DNA of 64,000 bases from Costus lasius (GCA_027563935.2 CM050451.1:31325565-31389564), one strand, 5' to 3'; positions 1 through 11,304 are shown, counted from the stretch's first letter. Notes: generated by a model not told the origin, from the letters alone. A program made the numbers and translations.

Positions 1-240
1 TCTCAGAAAAAAAAAAAGTGTCTCGTAACTTCAGAGCTGCATGAGAAAGGCAATGGTATGGCAATTACTGAAGCAAAAGAAAGGGATCGGTTTGAATTGA
101 TCCATAAGTCTCAGGTTAAATTAGCTTCTCGGGAGAAGCTACAAGAAAAACACGGGATGTCTGCCTCAAGGCTGATGATGAAGTCGAGGAGCAGAAGCTT
201 GTGCTCGCGGAAATTGTCCAAATGTTGTTGTTGCCTAAAT
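1..240. other. unrecognised flank
   Basis: No gene is recognised here. A short open stretch from about 58 encodes a lysine- and glutamate-rich peptide, but it has no domain I know and runs into the LTR-like sequence that follows. It may be the end of an older retroelement or a gene scrap. Confidence 0.3.
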
Positions 241-904
241 ACTTTATATTATTTAGAATCTTCACTTTTCCTTGGTTTCATGGAAATGTAGGGATTTTGC
301 CCTAAAATTAGTGGAATTTAGAAGATTTGAAAATATGGGATGACTCCTCATGATGGGATGAAGCAACACGTCAAATTTCAGACCAAACGGAGTTTTCTAT
401 GCTCTTCACGGGCATGGCCGTGCATCCATGCACGACCGTGTATGAGCCAACTTTCCCAGACTTCGCCGAGCCGTTCACAAGCATGCCCGTACATCCATGC
501 ACGGCTGTAAAGGACTTGGCTAACTTTTTTAGAACTTGACGAAATGTTCACGGGCACACCCGTGAACCCATATATGGCCGTGAAGAGTTATTTCTCTAGA
601 AATAAAAGTTCGCCAAGCTGTTCACAGTTATGGCTGTGCATCCATACAGGGCCGTGAATGGTTCCGCCCTACATGACACTTGTTTAGTTTTTTGCCCATT
701 TCTTACTATTTCTACAGCGAAATTTGTTAAAATTTTATGGAGACCTTCCAAACTCAACAACCGACAATTTGGGACTGGAATCACGCAATTTGGTAAAAGG
801 ATTGGGGAGAACAAAGCGAAAGGGTGACAACTAGGGTTTCAGGCGATTTTCTTGATGGCGGGACTATTTTGGTTCGATTTCTCCCTTGTTTCGACACTGA
901 GGAT
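240..904 (+). mobile_element. Athila-like LTR fragment carrying a palindrome array
   Basis: The stretch from the 'cttcacttttccttgg' motif onward aligns by eye with 48690-49260 and, more weakly, with the complete LTR at 20532-21928. The shared order is a T-rich lead, a 'gaaatgtaggg' or 'aaatacagg' motif, a 'cacacgttaaattt'-like motif, then tandem palindromic repeats, then 'aacaaccg..ggga'-type sequence and 'ctagggttt'. The 5' end is not defined, no primer site follows, and the 3' side is lost where a second LTR begins at 905. I call it a relic LTR in + orientation. Confidence 0.6.
405..660 (+). repeat. tandem palindromic repeats, CACGG type, 4 units
   Basis: Units begin with TTCAC near 405, 474, 547 and 621, a period of about 69-74 bp. 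Each unit holds two short dyads: one like CACGGGcatgCCCGTG and one like GCACGGCCGTGC, joined by 'catccat'. The units have diverged, but the dyads stay partly paired. The same array type recurs at 48832-49090. Confidence 0.75.
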
Positions 905-1236
905 TGATGCATTGCGTTTACATCATATTTTTGCCCATATTTTATATGATATTTTGAGCTTATTTTATGATTTTATACTAATTTTTAGTGTTTTTGCTTT
1001 ATTTTGTATACAATCTTCACTTTTCTTGGTTTTTGTAAAAATACAGGTAAAATGACATAAAAATGATGAATTTCAAGAGTTTTGAGGCCATAGCATGGTT
1101 ACTGAGGAAATTACGAGGTCGCACATCAAATTTAGAGTGAAACGGAGCCTAGACGCAATATTCATGATTGCACTCGTGAATTTTTCTTGGGCCATGAATA
1201 TCAATCAAAATGATAGATTTTATGAGTTTTGATGCT
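905..1236 (+). mobile_element. second Athila-like LTR, 5' fragment
   Basis: The sequence begins TGATGCATTGCG, close to the LTR starts at 20532 (TGATAGG) and near 48580 (TGATGACATG). It continues with the shared 'cttcacttttcttggttttt..aaatacagg' and 'gcacatcaaattt' motifs. It stops before the palindrome array, where copia element A begins. Inference: a second related LTR, truncated by element A. Confidence 0.5.
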
Positions 1237-2006
1237 CAAGTGAAGAGCTCAAGTGAAGACTTAAGTTAATTAAGGTTTTACTTAGGCTTAATGGGCTTTT
1301 ACCACATAAGATAATCATGCTTTTAATTTACTGTTTAAGTAATTTAGTAACTGCATGATCTATTCTTCTGCTATCACCATAGGATTTGCATGATAGTAAG
1401 AAGATAAAAGGACCGTTAAAATCCAACGTTGAATATCAAGCACGTAAGCCTTCTGACGCGAAACCTCACTGTTCTGACTATCGTTGGGGCCGTGTTGTAC
1501 CCACTCAGTGGGCACGCCCATCTATCTTCAGACGGTGTGTGATTACACCTACGTGTTACAGAGAAGGGATTTATCGCTTCTCGTTGCTCAGCATAGCACG
1601 TGGTGGTCCAGGGAGTAGGTCGGGTCAGCTTGACCATGTAGGCTACATATTGAGCATATGGTAGCTATATGGAGGCAGCCATCTGTGGGATCAGAGACTG
1701 TGTTGTACCAACTCAGTTGGCACAGTCTGCTGGATTGCCCAGATGAAGGGGAATCGCACGGGTTGGCGATTGGCTGGGATTGCCTACCAGAGATTAGTGC
1801 TTGTACTCTCTGTGCATCTTATCTCGCCTGAGCGGGACGCGGAGACCAAGTATGAAATCTGGATCCCATCTCACTAAAAGAGTTTTATCTTTCGGGCTGT
1901 TTTGCTGGATTTTTCAGCCAGATAAAATAGTGAGAAAAGAATCATTCTTAAGTCCTGAATTGATTCTAACATTGATACTGACCTTGCTGTTCTTGCATTG
2001 TTGTAG
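1237..2006 (+). other. untranslated leader of element A, 3' part
   Basis: This stretch is the reverse complement, nearly base for base, of 9495-10270 (element B) and 29856-30620 (element C). Short open frames here also appear in those leaders but have no family resemblance and are not called genes. A repeated 'cactcagtgggcacgccca' / 'caactcagttggcacag' pair near 1500 and 1710 may form structured RNA. An in-frame TAG at 2004-2006 closes the gag frame upstream. Confidence 0.7.
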
Positions 2007-3043
2007 ATTCCTGCAGCAACGAACACCACAAATTTCAATGTGCGATCCCTACTGGAAAGGGAGAAGTTTGCTGGGCCAAACTTTTCAGACTGGTACGGAC
2101 ACCTTAAGATTGTTCTTAAGGCTGAGAGGAAGCTGTATGTCCTCGAGACGGCTATACCGCCTCAACCCGCTGCGAACGCCGCAAGGGCGGTTCGGGAAGC
2201 TTATGAGAAGCATGTCAATGATAGCATTGATGTCGCTTGCCTTATGCTAGCGTCTATGACGCCACAGCTGCAGCGTCAGCATGAGGATTTATCTTCTATA
2301 GAAATTATAGCAAACCTCAAGATGCTGTATGCTGCACAGGCAAGGACTGAACGCTATAACTTGACGAAACTTTTCTTTCAGAGCAAACTGACTGAAGGGA
2401 GTCCAGTGGGAGCTCACGTACTCAAGATGATTGGGTACAAAGAGGCTCTAGAGAAACTGGGACACACCATCAATCAGGAGCTTGTTGTAGACATCATCCT
2501 GCAGTCTCTCCCAGCCTCTTTCGATCCAATCATTATTAATTTTAATATGAACAAGATCGACTGTACGCCGGCGGAGTTACTGAACATGCTCCTTACTAGG
2601 AACAAGAAGAAGGGGAAGAAGGGCAAAGCCCCTATCAAGAGCTACAACAAGGCTCTAAAACAAAAGATAAAGCGGTCGAAGGAATACAGATGTTTCCATT
2701 GTGGCCAGCTGGGTCACTGGAAAAAGGACTGTAAAGCGCTCCAAGGAGACAAGAAGGGAAGCAAGCCTTTCGCTTCTGGCTCAGGTATTTACGTGACTGA
2801 AGTCATGGTATCTTCTTCTTCTATTTCATGGGTGTTGGACACTGCATGTGGAGTTCACATTTGTTCAAATGTACAGGAACTCAAGAGAAGAAGACAGGTG
2901 GGACAGCATGAGGTGGACCTACGAGTAGGAAACGGGGCACGGGTTGCTGCTGTTGCTGTAGGAGAATATCACATCTCTTTACCATCTGGTTTTGTATTAG
3001 AACTGGACAATTGTTATTTTGTACCGAGCATAACTAAGAATAT
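2007..3043 (+). CDS. gag-pol: gag and protease part of copia gag-pol (split)
   Basis: This is the N-terminal part of the polyprotein: capsid-like region, CCHC zinc knuckle CFHCGQLGHWKKDC (near 2690-2731), then the start of a retropepsin with WVLDTACGVHIC (near 2830). The frame opens after the TAG at 2004-2006 and contains no ATG until well inside the capsid region. The conserved segment RSLLEREKFAGPNF follows directly from 2043, so the usual initiator is absent. Compared with element C, about 21 residues before the basic stretch RNKKKGKKG are deleted in frame. The frame is broken at 3044 by an inserted LTR and resumes in phase at 4708. Confidence 0.9.
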
Positions 3044-4707
3044 TGTTGGGGTATGCCCTTAAGGCTAATGTTTGAGGCCTTGGGATTGTAACAGTATCAT
3101 GTATAAACTCTTATGTTTATAAAGGCATGGTTGTTATTCAGTTTGTTACATTGTCTGCTGCAATAAGTGTACTTCTGAATAATGTCTCAAAGCTGTTCAG
3201 CTAGGCTGACATGCAGTTATGTCCTTAGTCAAGATATCTTGGTGAACATGAGACAGCCTTGATATGATTGAGACTAATATGTGTTCTAATCTTATAGGAT
3301 GCCTCGAGCATGGAATAAGATGTAGACTCATGGGTACATTGGATGTACTGGACAGACCCTACTAGGATATTCAATTGCTTGTCACAATGTGAATAATCCT
3401 TGATTGCAACAAGTGGCACATTTCCTCTGACTTGAGATCACTTGTGTTTCTAAATGATGATTGTCATTGTTTTGAGGTAGTTCAATATCATTTGAAACAT
3501 AATGATTATAGACTATCTTGGATGGTGAGCTTGAGTCAGGTTAGGGCACTAGTGATAGATAAAGGATTGCCGTCTCCTTAATTGGAGTATGATGTTCTAA
3601 AGGGGCCCCCCTCTGTATGAGATGATTGAGAAAGTGTATGGCCATACCCAGATGACAGTGTTCATCTGATCTAATCATGCTCATCATATTGGAGCTACAG
3701 GCTTGACACGCTTGTCCAATAAGAACATCCAGTGGCAAAGGAAATTTGCATGCCTTGTGAATTGGATTCACACTTGTGCTGTGGTTTGGGTGTAGTCTTG
3801 GAAGACTCTTTCCTTTATATCGGGAGACAGTGATGTGTTGCTAGATACCCCTCACTGATCGTGATAACGTAAGTTATCGTTACCGACATTTAAAGGAAAC
3901 CCTTAGGGTCGCATAATTTGATGATATGGCTTACTTAAGTCAGATCGTGTGGACTGAATTGTTTGGGTTCAGTTTAAAGGGATTTAATCTCTGATTGTAA
4001 GTGAGATCCAGTCTGATCATGTTTGATTGATAAGGGCTTGAGATCGGTAAGCTTCGATTGAGAGAATGGATGCTAGATCGGTAAGATCAGGAGCATCAAG
4101 AGATGAACGGTCAGATCTTAAGCCTTAGGGGTTTTTGTTATGATCTGGACTAGTTGCTTGGTTTATTTGGTTATTGAACCAAATTGATTTGAACCAGCTC
4201 ATTGGGTGAGCGCATGGTTCAAGTAAAGAGGCATTGGCGATTGGGGTAATGCATGGTCGCATGAACGTTGAGACATTGCTATTTTTAGATAGCATGTTCT
4301 CTAACGTGACCACATCTCACGTTCACGCCAAGAGAACTTCTCTCTCGCCTTTCCCCACTTACTCTCGAAGGGGCATTCGTGTGTGACGAGTCTTGGACGC
4401 CTTGGAGAGTCATTTGGCAAAGCGAGCAAAGCTCCATTCGATCAAAGACACCTCTTGGAACCTTGCTAGCACAAGGAGCACCAAGGAAGTGAGCGCATCC
4501 TCATTCTTGTGTGCGCATCATTTGGAGGAGATCTCTCTTGCTCTCTCTTTCCAAGACGCCATCCAACACATGGCTTCGGTATGAATTCGTTTCATGTTGT
4601 TAAGTTGATCATATTGCATGCGATGATACTAAGAAACCCACTCCGCTGCTTTAGAAGAAATTTTTCATGCGCCTATCTAGGGTTTCGCCACCTTATGAGG
4701 ACTTTCA
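3044..4707 (+). mobile_element. solo LTR of the same copia family inside gag-pol
   Basis: It begins TGTTGGGGTATG and ends GGACTTTCA, like the 3' LTR of element A. It is 1,664 bp, flanked on both sides by the 5-bp duplication AATAT (3039-3043 and 4708-4712), and has no internal region. The host frame reads in phase across it. This is the expected product of an insertion followed by recombination between its two LTRs. Confidence 0.93.
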
Positions 4708-7530
4708 AATATTATCTCTATTCCTGCTCTTGTCAGGAAAGGGTTTTCCTTTGAATGCAAAATTTCAAAGTGTTATATTTCTTTTGATAATATTGTTTAT
4801 GCAACCGGGTCGATTAACAATGGGTTATTCATGTTGGACATGGAATGTTCTATACAACAATTTGATATTAAGAAAGCCAAGTATGCTGATGACAGCACCT
4901 TGCTATGGCATAGTCGTTTAGGCCATATTAACAAGAAGTGCATTAAGCGGTTGCATGACCATGGACTGCTGGGATCATTCTCCTATGAGGAGCTTGATAC
5001 ATGCAAAGCTTGTTTAATGGGTAAAATGACGAAGTCTCCTTTTTCTAATAAAGGTCAAAGGGCTTCAGGTTTACTTGACCTCATTCACAGTGATGTGTGT
5101 GGGCCATTTAGTAAACATGTCAGAGGTGGCTATTCATACTTCATTACCTTTACTGATGATTTCAGTAGGTATGGTTATGTCTATCTAATGAGACATAAGA
5201 GTGAATCTTTTGACAAGTTCAAAGAGTTCAAGAATGAAGTACAAAATCAGCTAGGCCGAAATATCAAGGCACTTCGTTCAGATCGAGGTGGAGAATACTT
5301 GAGTCATGAGTTTACTGACTATCTGAAGGAGTGTGGGATTATCTCACAGCTCACTCCGCCAGGAACACCGCAATGGAATGGTGTGTCCGAGAGGAGAAAT
5401 AGAACCTTACTGGATATGGTTCGTTCTATGATGAGTCAGGCTACTCTACCTTACTCCTTTTGGGGATTTGCACTGGAAACAGCTGCAAAGGTACTAAACC
5501 GAGTGCCATCCAAGGCCGTTTCAAAGACTCCATATGAGTTATGGTATGGGAAACAGCCGAGCTTGACATTTAATAAGATCTGGGGTTGCGAGGCTTATGT
5601 CAAAAAGCTCGCCTCTGGGAAACTAGAGAGCAGATCTGAGAAATGTATCTTTGTCGGTTACCCTAAAGAAACTAAGGGTTATTATTTCTACGATTCCAAA
5701 GAGAACAAAGTGTTTGTTGCTCGGACGACTATTTTTCTTGAGAAGGAATTTCTTCTTCAAGAGGCCAGTGGGAGAGAAATAAAGCTGGATGAGAATCCAG
5801 AAGAAGGACAAAGTAGTCAAGCACAGTTGGATGAGCCTGAGCCAGTAGATCAGGTTACTGAACAACCTGAGGCTCAGATATCACGGGAACCGCGAAGATC
5901 GGGAAGGATCCGTCGACAGCCTGAGCGCTATGACGGAGTCTACATCATTGATGATGAACCCCTCACTTATGCGGATGCGGTCAGTGGACTGGAATCAGCG
6001 AGATGGCTTGAAGCTATGCGAGCCGAGATGGACTCCATGTCAGATAACCAAGTCTGGGATTTGGTTGATCCGCCTCCGGGAGTAATCCCTATAGGCTGTA
6101 AGTGGATCTTCAAAAAGAAGATAGACATGGATGGTAACGTGGTTACCTATAAAGGCAGGCTAGTTGCGAAAGGTTTCAAACAAATCTACGGGATAGATTA
6201 TGATGAAACTTTCTCTCCTGTAGCCATGTTCAAGTCTATTCGGATTATTCTTGCGATAGCAGCATATTATGATTATGAGATCTGGCAAATGGATGTGAAG
6301 ACCGCTTTCCTTAATGGAAACTTAGAGGAGGATGTGTATATGACACAACCTGAAGGTTTCACTAATCCATCAGATCGTCATAAAATATGCAAATTAAAGA
6401 AGTCCATTTATGGACTTAAACAAGCATCAAGAAGCTGGAATATTCGTTTTGATGAATCAATCTGTGAATTTGGTTTCATCAAGAATGAAGATGACCCGTG
6501 TGTATATAAGAGGTTTAGTGGGAGCGTGATTACTTTCCTAGTCCTCTACGTCGATGATATCTTAATCATTGGAAACGATATTCCTGAACTACATGCGGTC
6601 AAGGCATGGTTAAGAACATGTTTCCAGATGAAAGATTTAGGAGAAGCAGCCTATGTATTAGGTGTGCGGATCTACAGAGATAGATCTAAGAGGCTTCTCG
6701 GGCTGTGCCAGAGTACTTACATCGATAAAGTCCTGGAGAGATTCCATTTAGAAAATTCTAAAAGAGGATATCTTCCAGTCAGACATGGTCTGAATCTTTC
6801 AAAGAGTCAGTGTCCACAAACACAGACTGAGAAAGATGAAATGGACAATACGCCTTATGCTTCGGCTATTGGGTCCATTATGTATGCGATGTTGTGTACT
6901 CGCCCAGACGTCGCTTACGGGTTAAGCGTGACCAGTCGATTCCAAAGTAATCCAGGGAAGGCACACTGGATTGCGGTCAAGAACATTTTGAAATATCTTC
7001 GGAGGACCAAAGATATGTTCTTGATATATGGAGGTCAGGAAGAACTCAGTATTGAAGGGTATACTGACGCTTCGTTCCAGTCTGACCAGGATGATTTCCG
7101 ATTGCAATCAGGCTATGTTTTTAGCTTGAATGGAGGAGCAGTGGTGTGGAAAAATTTCAAACAATCAATTGTTGCTGATTCCACAACAGAAGCCGAGTAT
7201 GTTGCAGCCTCAGAAGCATCCAAGGAGGCAGTGTGGATTCGTAAGTTCATTCAAGAACTTGGTGTTGTTCCTTCGAGTGCAGATCCTTTGGTTATCTTCT
7301 GTGATAACACTAGAGCAATAGCACAAGCAAAGGAACCACGGTCGCACCAGAAGTCCAAGCACATACAGAGAAGGTTTCACTTGATCCGGGAGATCATTGA
7401 TCGTGGCGAGATCAAAATCTGCAAGGTTCATACAGATGACAATCTAGTTGATCCGCTTACAAAGCCTCTGGCGCAGCAGAAGCATGAGAAGCACTGTAAT
7501 AATATGGGTTTGAGATTTCTCAACCATTAG
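4708..7530 (+). CDS. gag-pol: integrase, reverse transcriptase and RNase H part of copia gag-pol
   Basis: The frame is open from the duplication AATAT to a TAG at 7528-7530, about 940 codons. In order: the end of the protease region; integrase with an HHCC zinc finger (HSRLGHINKK..CKAC near 4906-5010); the DDE core with HSDVCGP near 5083, RSDRGGEYL near 5277 and WNGVSERRNRT near 5374; a basic linker with EPRRSGRIRRQPERY; reverse transcriptase with LYVDDIL near 6543; and RNase H with ADSTTEAEYVAASEASKEA near 7172. It ends DPLTKPL..FLNH. All catalytic motifs look intact. Expression is unlikely because the 5' LTR is gone and the frame is split upstream. Confidence 0.93.
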   Translation, partial: NIISIPALVRKGFSFECKISKCYISFDNIVYATGSINNGLFMLDMECSIQQFDIKKAKYADDSTLLWHSRLGHINKKCIKRLHDHGLLGSFSYEELDTCKACLMGKMTKSPFSNKGQRASGLLDLIHSDVCGPFSKHVRGGYSYFITFTDDFSRYGYVYLMRHKSESFDKFKEFKNEVQNQLGRNIKALRSDRGGEYLSHEFTDYLKECGIISQLTPPGTPQWNGVSERRNRTLLDMVRSMMSQATLPYSFWGFALETAAKVLNRVPSKAVSKTPYELWYGKQPSLTFNKIWGCEAYVKKLASGKLESRSEKCIFVGYPKETKGYYFYDSKENKVFVARTTIFLEKEFLLQEASGREIKLDENPEEGQSSQAQLDEPEPVDQVTEQPEAQISREPRRSGRIRRQPERYDGVYIIDDEPLTYADAVSGLESARWLEAMRAEMDSMSDNQVWDLVDPPPGVIPIGCKWIFKKKIDMDGNVVTYKGRLVAKGFKQIYGIDYDETFSPVAMFKSIRIILAIAAYYDYEIWQMDVKTAFLNGNLEEDVYMTQPEGFTNPSDRHKICKLKKSIYGLKQASRSWNIRFDESICEFGFIKNEDDPCVYKRFSGSVITFLVLYVDDILIIGNDIPELHAVKAWLRTCFQMKDLGEAAYVLGVRIYRDRSKRLLGLCQSTYIDKVLERFHLENSKRGYLPVRHGLNLSKSQCPQTQTEKDEMDNTPYASAIGSIMYAMLCTRPDVAYGLSVTSRFQSNPGKAHWIAVKNILKYLRRTKDMFLIYGGQEELSIEGYTDASFQSDQDDFRLQSGYVFSLNGGAVVWKNFKQSIVADSTTEAEYVAASEASKEAVWIRKFIQELGVVPSSADPLVIFCDNTRAIAQAKEPRSHQKSKHIQRRFHLIREIIDRGEIKICKVHTDDNLVDPLTKPLAQQKHEKHCNNMGLRFLNH

Positions 7531-7540
7531 ATTAAGTGCA

Positions 7541-7550
7541 AGTGGGAGAT
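7541..7550 (+). other. polypurine tract of element A
   Basis: The purine-rich AGTGGGAGAT lies directly before the LTR start TGTTGGGG, the normal place for plus-strand priming. The same tract precedes the 3' LTR of element C on the other strand (25966-25975). Confidence 0.8.
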
Positions 7551-9235
7551 TGTTGGGGTATGCCCTTAAGGCTAATGTTTGAGGCCTTGGGTTGTTATCA
7601 GTATCATGTATAAACTCTATGTTTATAAAGGCAATAGTTGTTATTCAGGTTGTTACATTATCTGCTGCACTATGTATACTTCTGAATAATGTCTCAATGG
7701 TGTTTAGCTTGGCTGACATGCAGTATTGTCCTTAGTCGAGAAATCTTGGTGAACATGAGACAGCCTTGATATGATTGAGACTAATATGTGTTCTAATCTT
7801 ATAGGATGCTTCGAGCATGGAATAAGATGTAGACTCATGGGTACATTGGATGTACTGGACAGACCCTACTTAGGATGTTCAATTGCTTGTCACAATGTGA
7901 ATAATCCTTGTATGCAAACAAGTGGCATATTTCCTCTGACTTGAGATCACTTGTGTTTCTAAATGATGATTGGCATTGTTTTGAGGTAGTTCAATATCAT
8001 TTGAAACATAATGGTTATAGACTATCTTGGATAATGAGCATGAGTCATGTTAGGGCACTAGTGATAGATATAGGATTGCCGTCTCCTTGTTTGGAGTGTG
8101 ATGTTCTGTTGAGGCCCCCTGGATGAGATGGTTGAGAAAGTGTATGGCCATACCCAGATGACTATGTTCATCTGATCTAACCACTCTCATCATATTGGAA
8201 TTACAGGCTTGACACGCTTGTCCAATAAGAACATCCAGTGGCAAAGGAAACACATATGTCAAGTGACTTGAGTTCACACTTGTGCTGTGGTTTGGGTGTA
8301 GTCTTGGAAGACTCTTTCCTTTATATCGGGAGACAGTGATGTGTTGCTAGATACCCCTCTCTGTTCGTGATAACGTAAGTTATCGTTACCGACATTTAAA
8401 GGAAACCCTTAGGGTCGCACAATTTGATGATATGGCTTACTTAAGTCAGATCGTGTGGACTGAATTGTTTTGGTTCAGTTTAAAGGGATTTAAACTCTGA
8501 TTGTAAGTGAGATATGGTCTGATCATGTTTGATTGATTAGGGCTTGAGATCGGTAAGCTTCGATCGAGAGAATTGATGCTAGATCGGTGAGATCAAGAGC
8601 ATCAAGAGATGAATGGTTAGATCTTGAGCCTTATGGTTTAATTTGATCTAGACCAATGCTTGGTTTAATTTGGTCTTTGAACTAAATGAAATTGAACCGG
8701 TTCACTTAGTGGGAGCGCATTGTTCAAGTCAAGGGAGAAAGTTGCGATTGGGGTAAACGCATCTTGCGTTGAAGTAGTGGCTTGCTATTTTTGGAAGTTA
8801 TGTTTTCCAAAATAGCGTGGACGCCTCACGTTCGAAGTGGTCACGCCCTATTCTCGCCTCTTCACCTCTTGTCGCCTCTTCTCTCTCGGGTAGAGAGTCT
8901 TCACGCCTTGGAGAGAGTTTGGCCAAGCAAAGACGTCATCTCAATCCCCTTGACGCGATCAGGAAACTTAGAGATCCTTGCTAGCACAAGGAACGACAAG
9001 GAGTAGTCAACTCTCATCTTGTGTGCGCACGTTTTGGAGGAGAACCATTTCGTTCTCTCTGCTTCCAAGTCGCCATCCAGGCAAGGGCAATGGTATGAAT
9101 CTTTTCGATCTATACAAGTATTAACAAGTTGATCATTTGACATGCTGTTGATCCTTTAGAAACCCTAGCTTCCGCTCAATGCAAAACCTCTGATATGCGC
9201 CTATTAGGGTTTCGCCCCCTTTAATGGAACTTTCA
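7551..9235 (+). mobile_element. 3' LTR of copia element A
   Basis: It starts TGTTGGGGTATG right after the polypurine tract and ends GAACTTTCA, 1,685 bp. It is homologous along its length to 3044-4707, the inverted LTR 11305-12956 and both LTRs of element C. A TATA-like 'tttatatcggg' lies near 8319. No matching target duplication can be tested because the 5' end of the element is missing. Confidence 0.9.
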
Positions 9236-9236
9236 C

Positions 9237-9494
9237 TGGCGTCATAGACGCAAGCATAAGGCAAGCGACATCAATGCTATCATTGACATGCTTCTCATAA
9301 GCATCCCGAACCGCCCTTGCGGCGTTCGCAGCGGGTTGAGGCGGTATTGCCGTCTCAAGGGCATACAGCTTCCTCTCAGCCTTAAGAACAATCTTAAGGT
9401 GTCCGTACCAGTCTGAGAAGTTTGGCCTAGCAAACTTCTCCCTTTCCAGTAAAGATCGCACATTGAACCCTGTGGTGTTCGTTGCTGCAGGAAT
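9237..9494 (-). pseudogene. gag fragment of copia element B
   Basis: The peptide contains RSLLEREKFARPNFSDWYGH and runs to about LMLASMTP, matching the N-terminus of gag in elements A and C. The open frame begins after a TAG at 9495-9497 and has no ATG at the expected start. It is cut at 9236 by the junction with element A. Confidence 0.88.
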
Positions 9495-11290
9495 CTACAA
9501 TAAAGCAAGAACAACAAGGTCAGTATCGATGTTAGAATCAATCCAGGACTTAAGAATGATTCTTTTCTCACTATTTTATCTGACTGAAAAATCCAATAAA
9601 ACAGTCCGAAAGAGTAAAACTCTTTTAGTGAGATGGGATCCAGATTTCATACATGGTCTCCGCGTCCCGCTCAGGCGAGATAAGATACACAGAGAGTTCA
9701 AGCACTAATCACTAGTAGGCTATCCATGCCAATCGCCAACCCGTGCGATTCCCCTTCATCTAGGCAATCCAGAAAACTGTGCCAACTGAGTTGGTACAAC
9801 ACAGTTTCTGATTCCACAGATGGCTGCCTCCATATAGCTAACATATGCTCAATATGTAGCCTACATGGTCAAGCTGACCTGACCTACTCCCTGGACCACC
9901 ACATGCTATGCTGAGCAACGAGAAGCGATAAATCCCTTCTTTGTAACACGTAGGTGTAATCACACACCGTCTGAAGATAGCTGGGCGTGCCCACTGAGTG
10001 GGTACAACACGGCCCCAACGATAGTCAGAACAGTGAGGTTTCGCGTCAGAAGGCTTACGTGCTTGATATTTAACGTTGGATTTTAACGGTCCTTTTATCT
10101 TCTTACTAACATGCATATCCTATGGTGATAGCAGAAGATTAACTCAAGCAGGTGCTAATATTACTTAAACAGTAAATAGAAAGCACAATGATCTTATGTG
10201 GTAAATGCCCATTAAGCCTAAGTAAAACCCTAGTTTTACACAAGTCTTCACTTGAGCTTTTCATGGGTTTTTTGCATTTCATCTGGCCCAGCCCGGGCCC
10301 AAGCGCCCTCTGCAGCTCAGATGCGCCCACCAGGTAGCATGCGCCTGTACTAGAGTCGAACTCTAGACCTCCCACTGGTGAAGCCACTTGCTGCAAGCGC
10401 TTCTGCCATGTGTGCTCTGTGCTCATGGCTGATTAATTTACATTTTAATCTATCTAGACATGATTTGACTTGCAGGTCAATTACACATTAACATAAATGG
10501 AAATGTGATTCGTAGATCACAATAATAATTTATAATTAATTAATCCAGGCACGCAGGCCCCAGCACAGCACACAAATAGGGCAGCCCACATAAGATGAAA
10601 TAGACACCTAATCAGGTTAAACAAGCAATTTGTGAACCATAACAGGAAAATAAAATTTTGAAAAAACCCCATGGCATCAATTTTATTTCCTTATGTGCCC
10701 TACTACCTTACAACGGTCCATTAATAGGGATCCACTCATCAGACCAAGTCAGACCCACTGCCCTTGCATGCACCAAGTCATAACTGACTTGCGTCGACCT
10801 CATGGTCAACAATGCATGCCTTAAGGGCTGAACGTCCCACATGATTTCTGGCAAGCGGGTGTGACCCCGGGCTTTAATCATGATCGTTCACTGGTTGCCT
10901 CAATCAGACATCGCTACACGCCCTTCTGCAGTCGACCTATAGCCACCTCATGCTTGCGCATAGGTGCTATCTGGTCGACCCATCTAGGCTGTCAGATGGT
11001 CTGATCAGACTGTTGGGTCTAGACTAGACTGATGACTTCAACCCTAGTAACCCGTCTAAGTATTTCAAGTAGGCGCTTATAGATCTAAGTGGATGGCGCG
11101 CAAGATGTTAAGTTTTTGGTAAAAACAACTTTCAACATGCGCCAACATACATCATGCGCAACAATAAGTAAAACCCAAAATACATCTAAAGTCTAGCATG
11201 TATTTTTGCATGATGATTTGGCTTAGATCTACTTATAAACCAAGCATGGATCACACAAAGAAGCAATCATATAGATCATACCGAAACTAT
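9495..11290 (-). other. untranslated leader of element B
   Basis: Homologous to 29856-31620 of element C in the same orientation and to 1237-2006 of element A inverted. I see no gene. Short frames, for instance at 10139-10426, are not supported by any domain. Confidence 0.75.
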
Positions 11291-11302
11291 GCTCTGATAC
11301 CA
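11291..11302 (-). other. primer-binding site, initiator Met-tRNA type
   Basis: On the minus strand the sequence just inside the LTR reads TGGTATCAGAGC, the complement of the plant initiator methionine tRNA 3' end used by most copia elements. Two bases separate it from the LTR. Confidence 0.9.
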
Positions 11303-11304
11303 AT

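Larger units (their letters stand above)
1237..9235 (+). mobile_element. Ty1/copia element A, 5'-truncated, holding a solo LTR
   Basis: The element reads leader (from about 1237), gag-pol (2007-7530 with an insertion), polypurine tract and 3' LTR (7551-9235). The 5' LTR and primer-binding site are missing. Comparison with the mirror-image leaders of elements B and C shows the lost part is the LTR plus the outer leader. Gene order (protease, integrase, reverse transcriptase, RNase H) is that of Ty1/copia. Outside the inserted LTR the frame is open, so this copy decayed by truncation and insertion rather than by point mutation. I do not assign a lineage. Confidence 0.9.

Noticed and set aside
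1386..1664. 92-residue frame in the leader of element A, also present in B and C
   Set aside because: Conserved only because the DNA copies are recent; it has no domain, it overlaps other open frames, and its conservation is no better than the surrounding leader.
10139..10426. 95-residue frame in the leader of element B
   Set aside because: No recognisable domain; it is part of the repeated noncoding leader.
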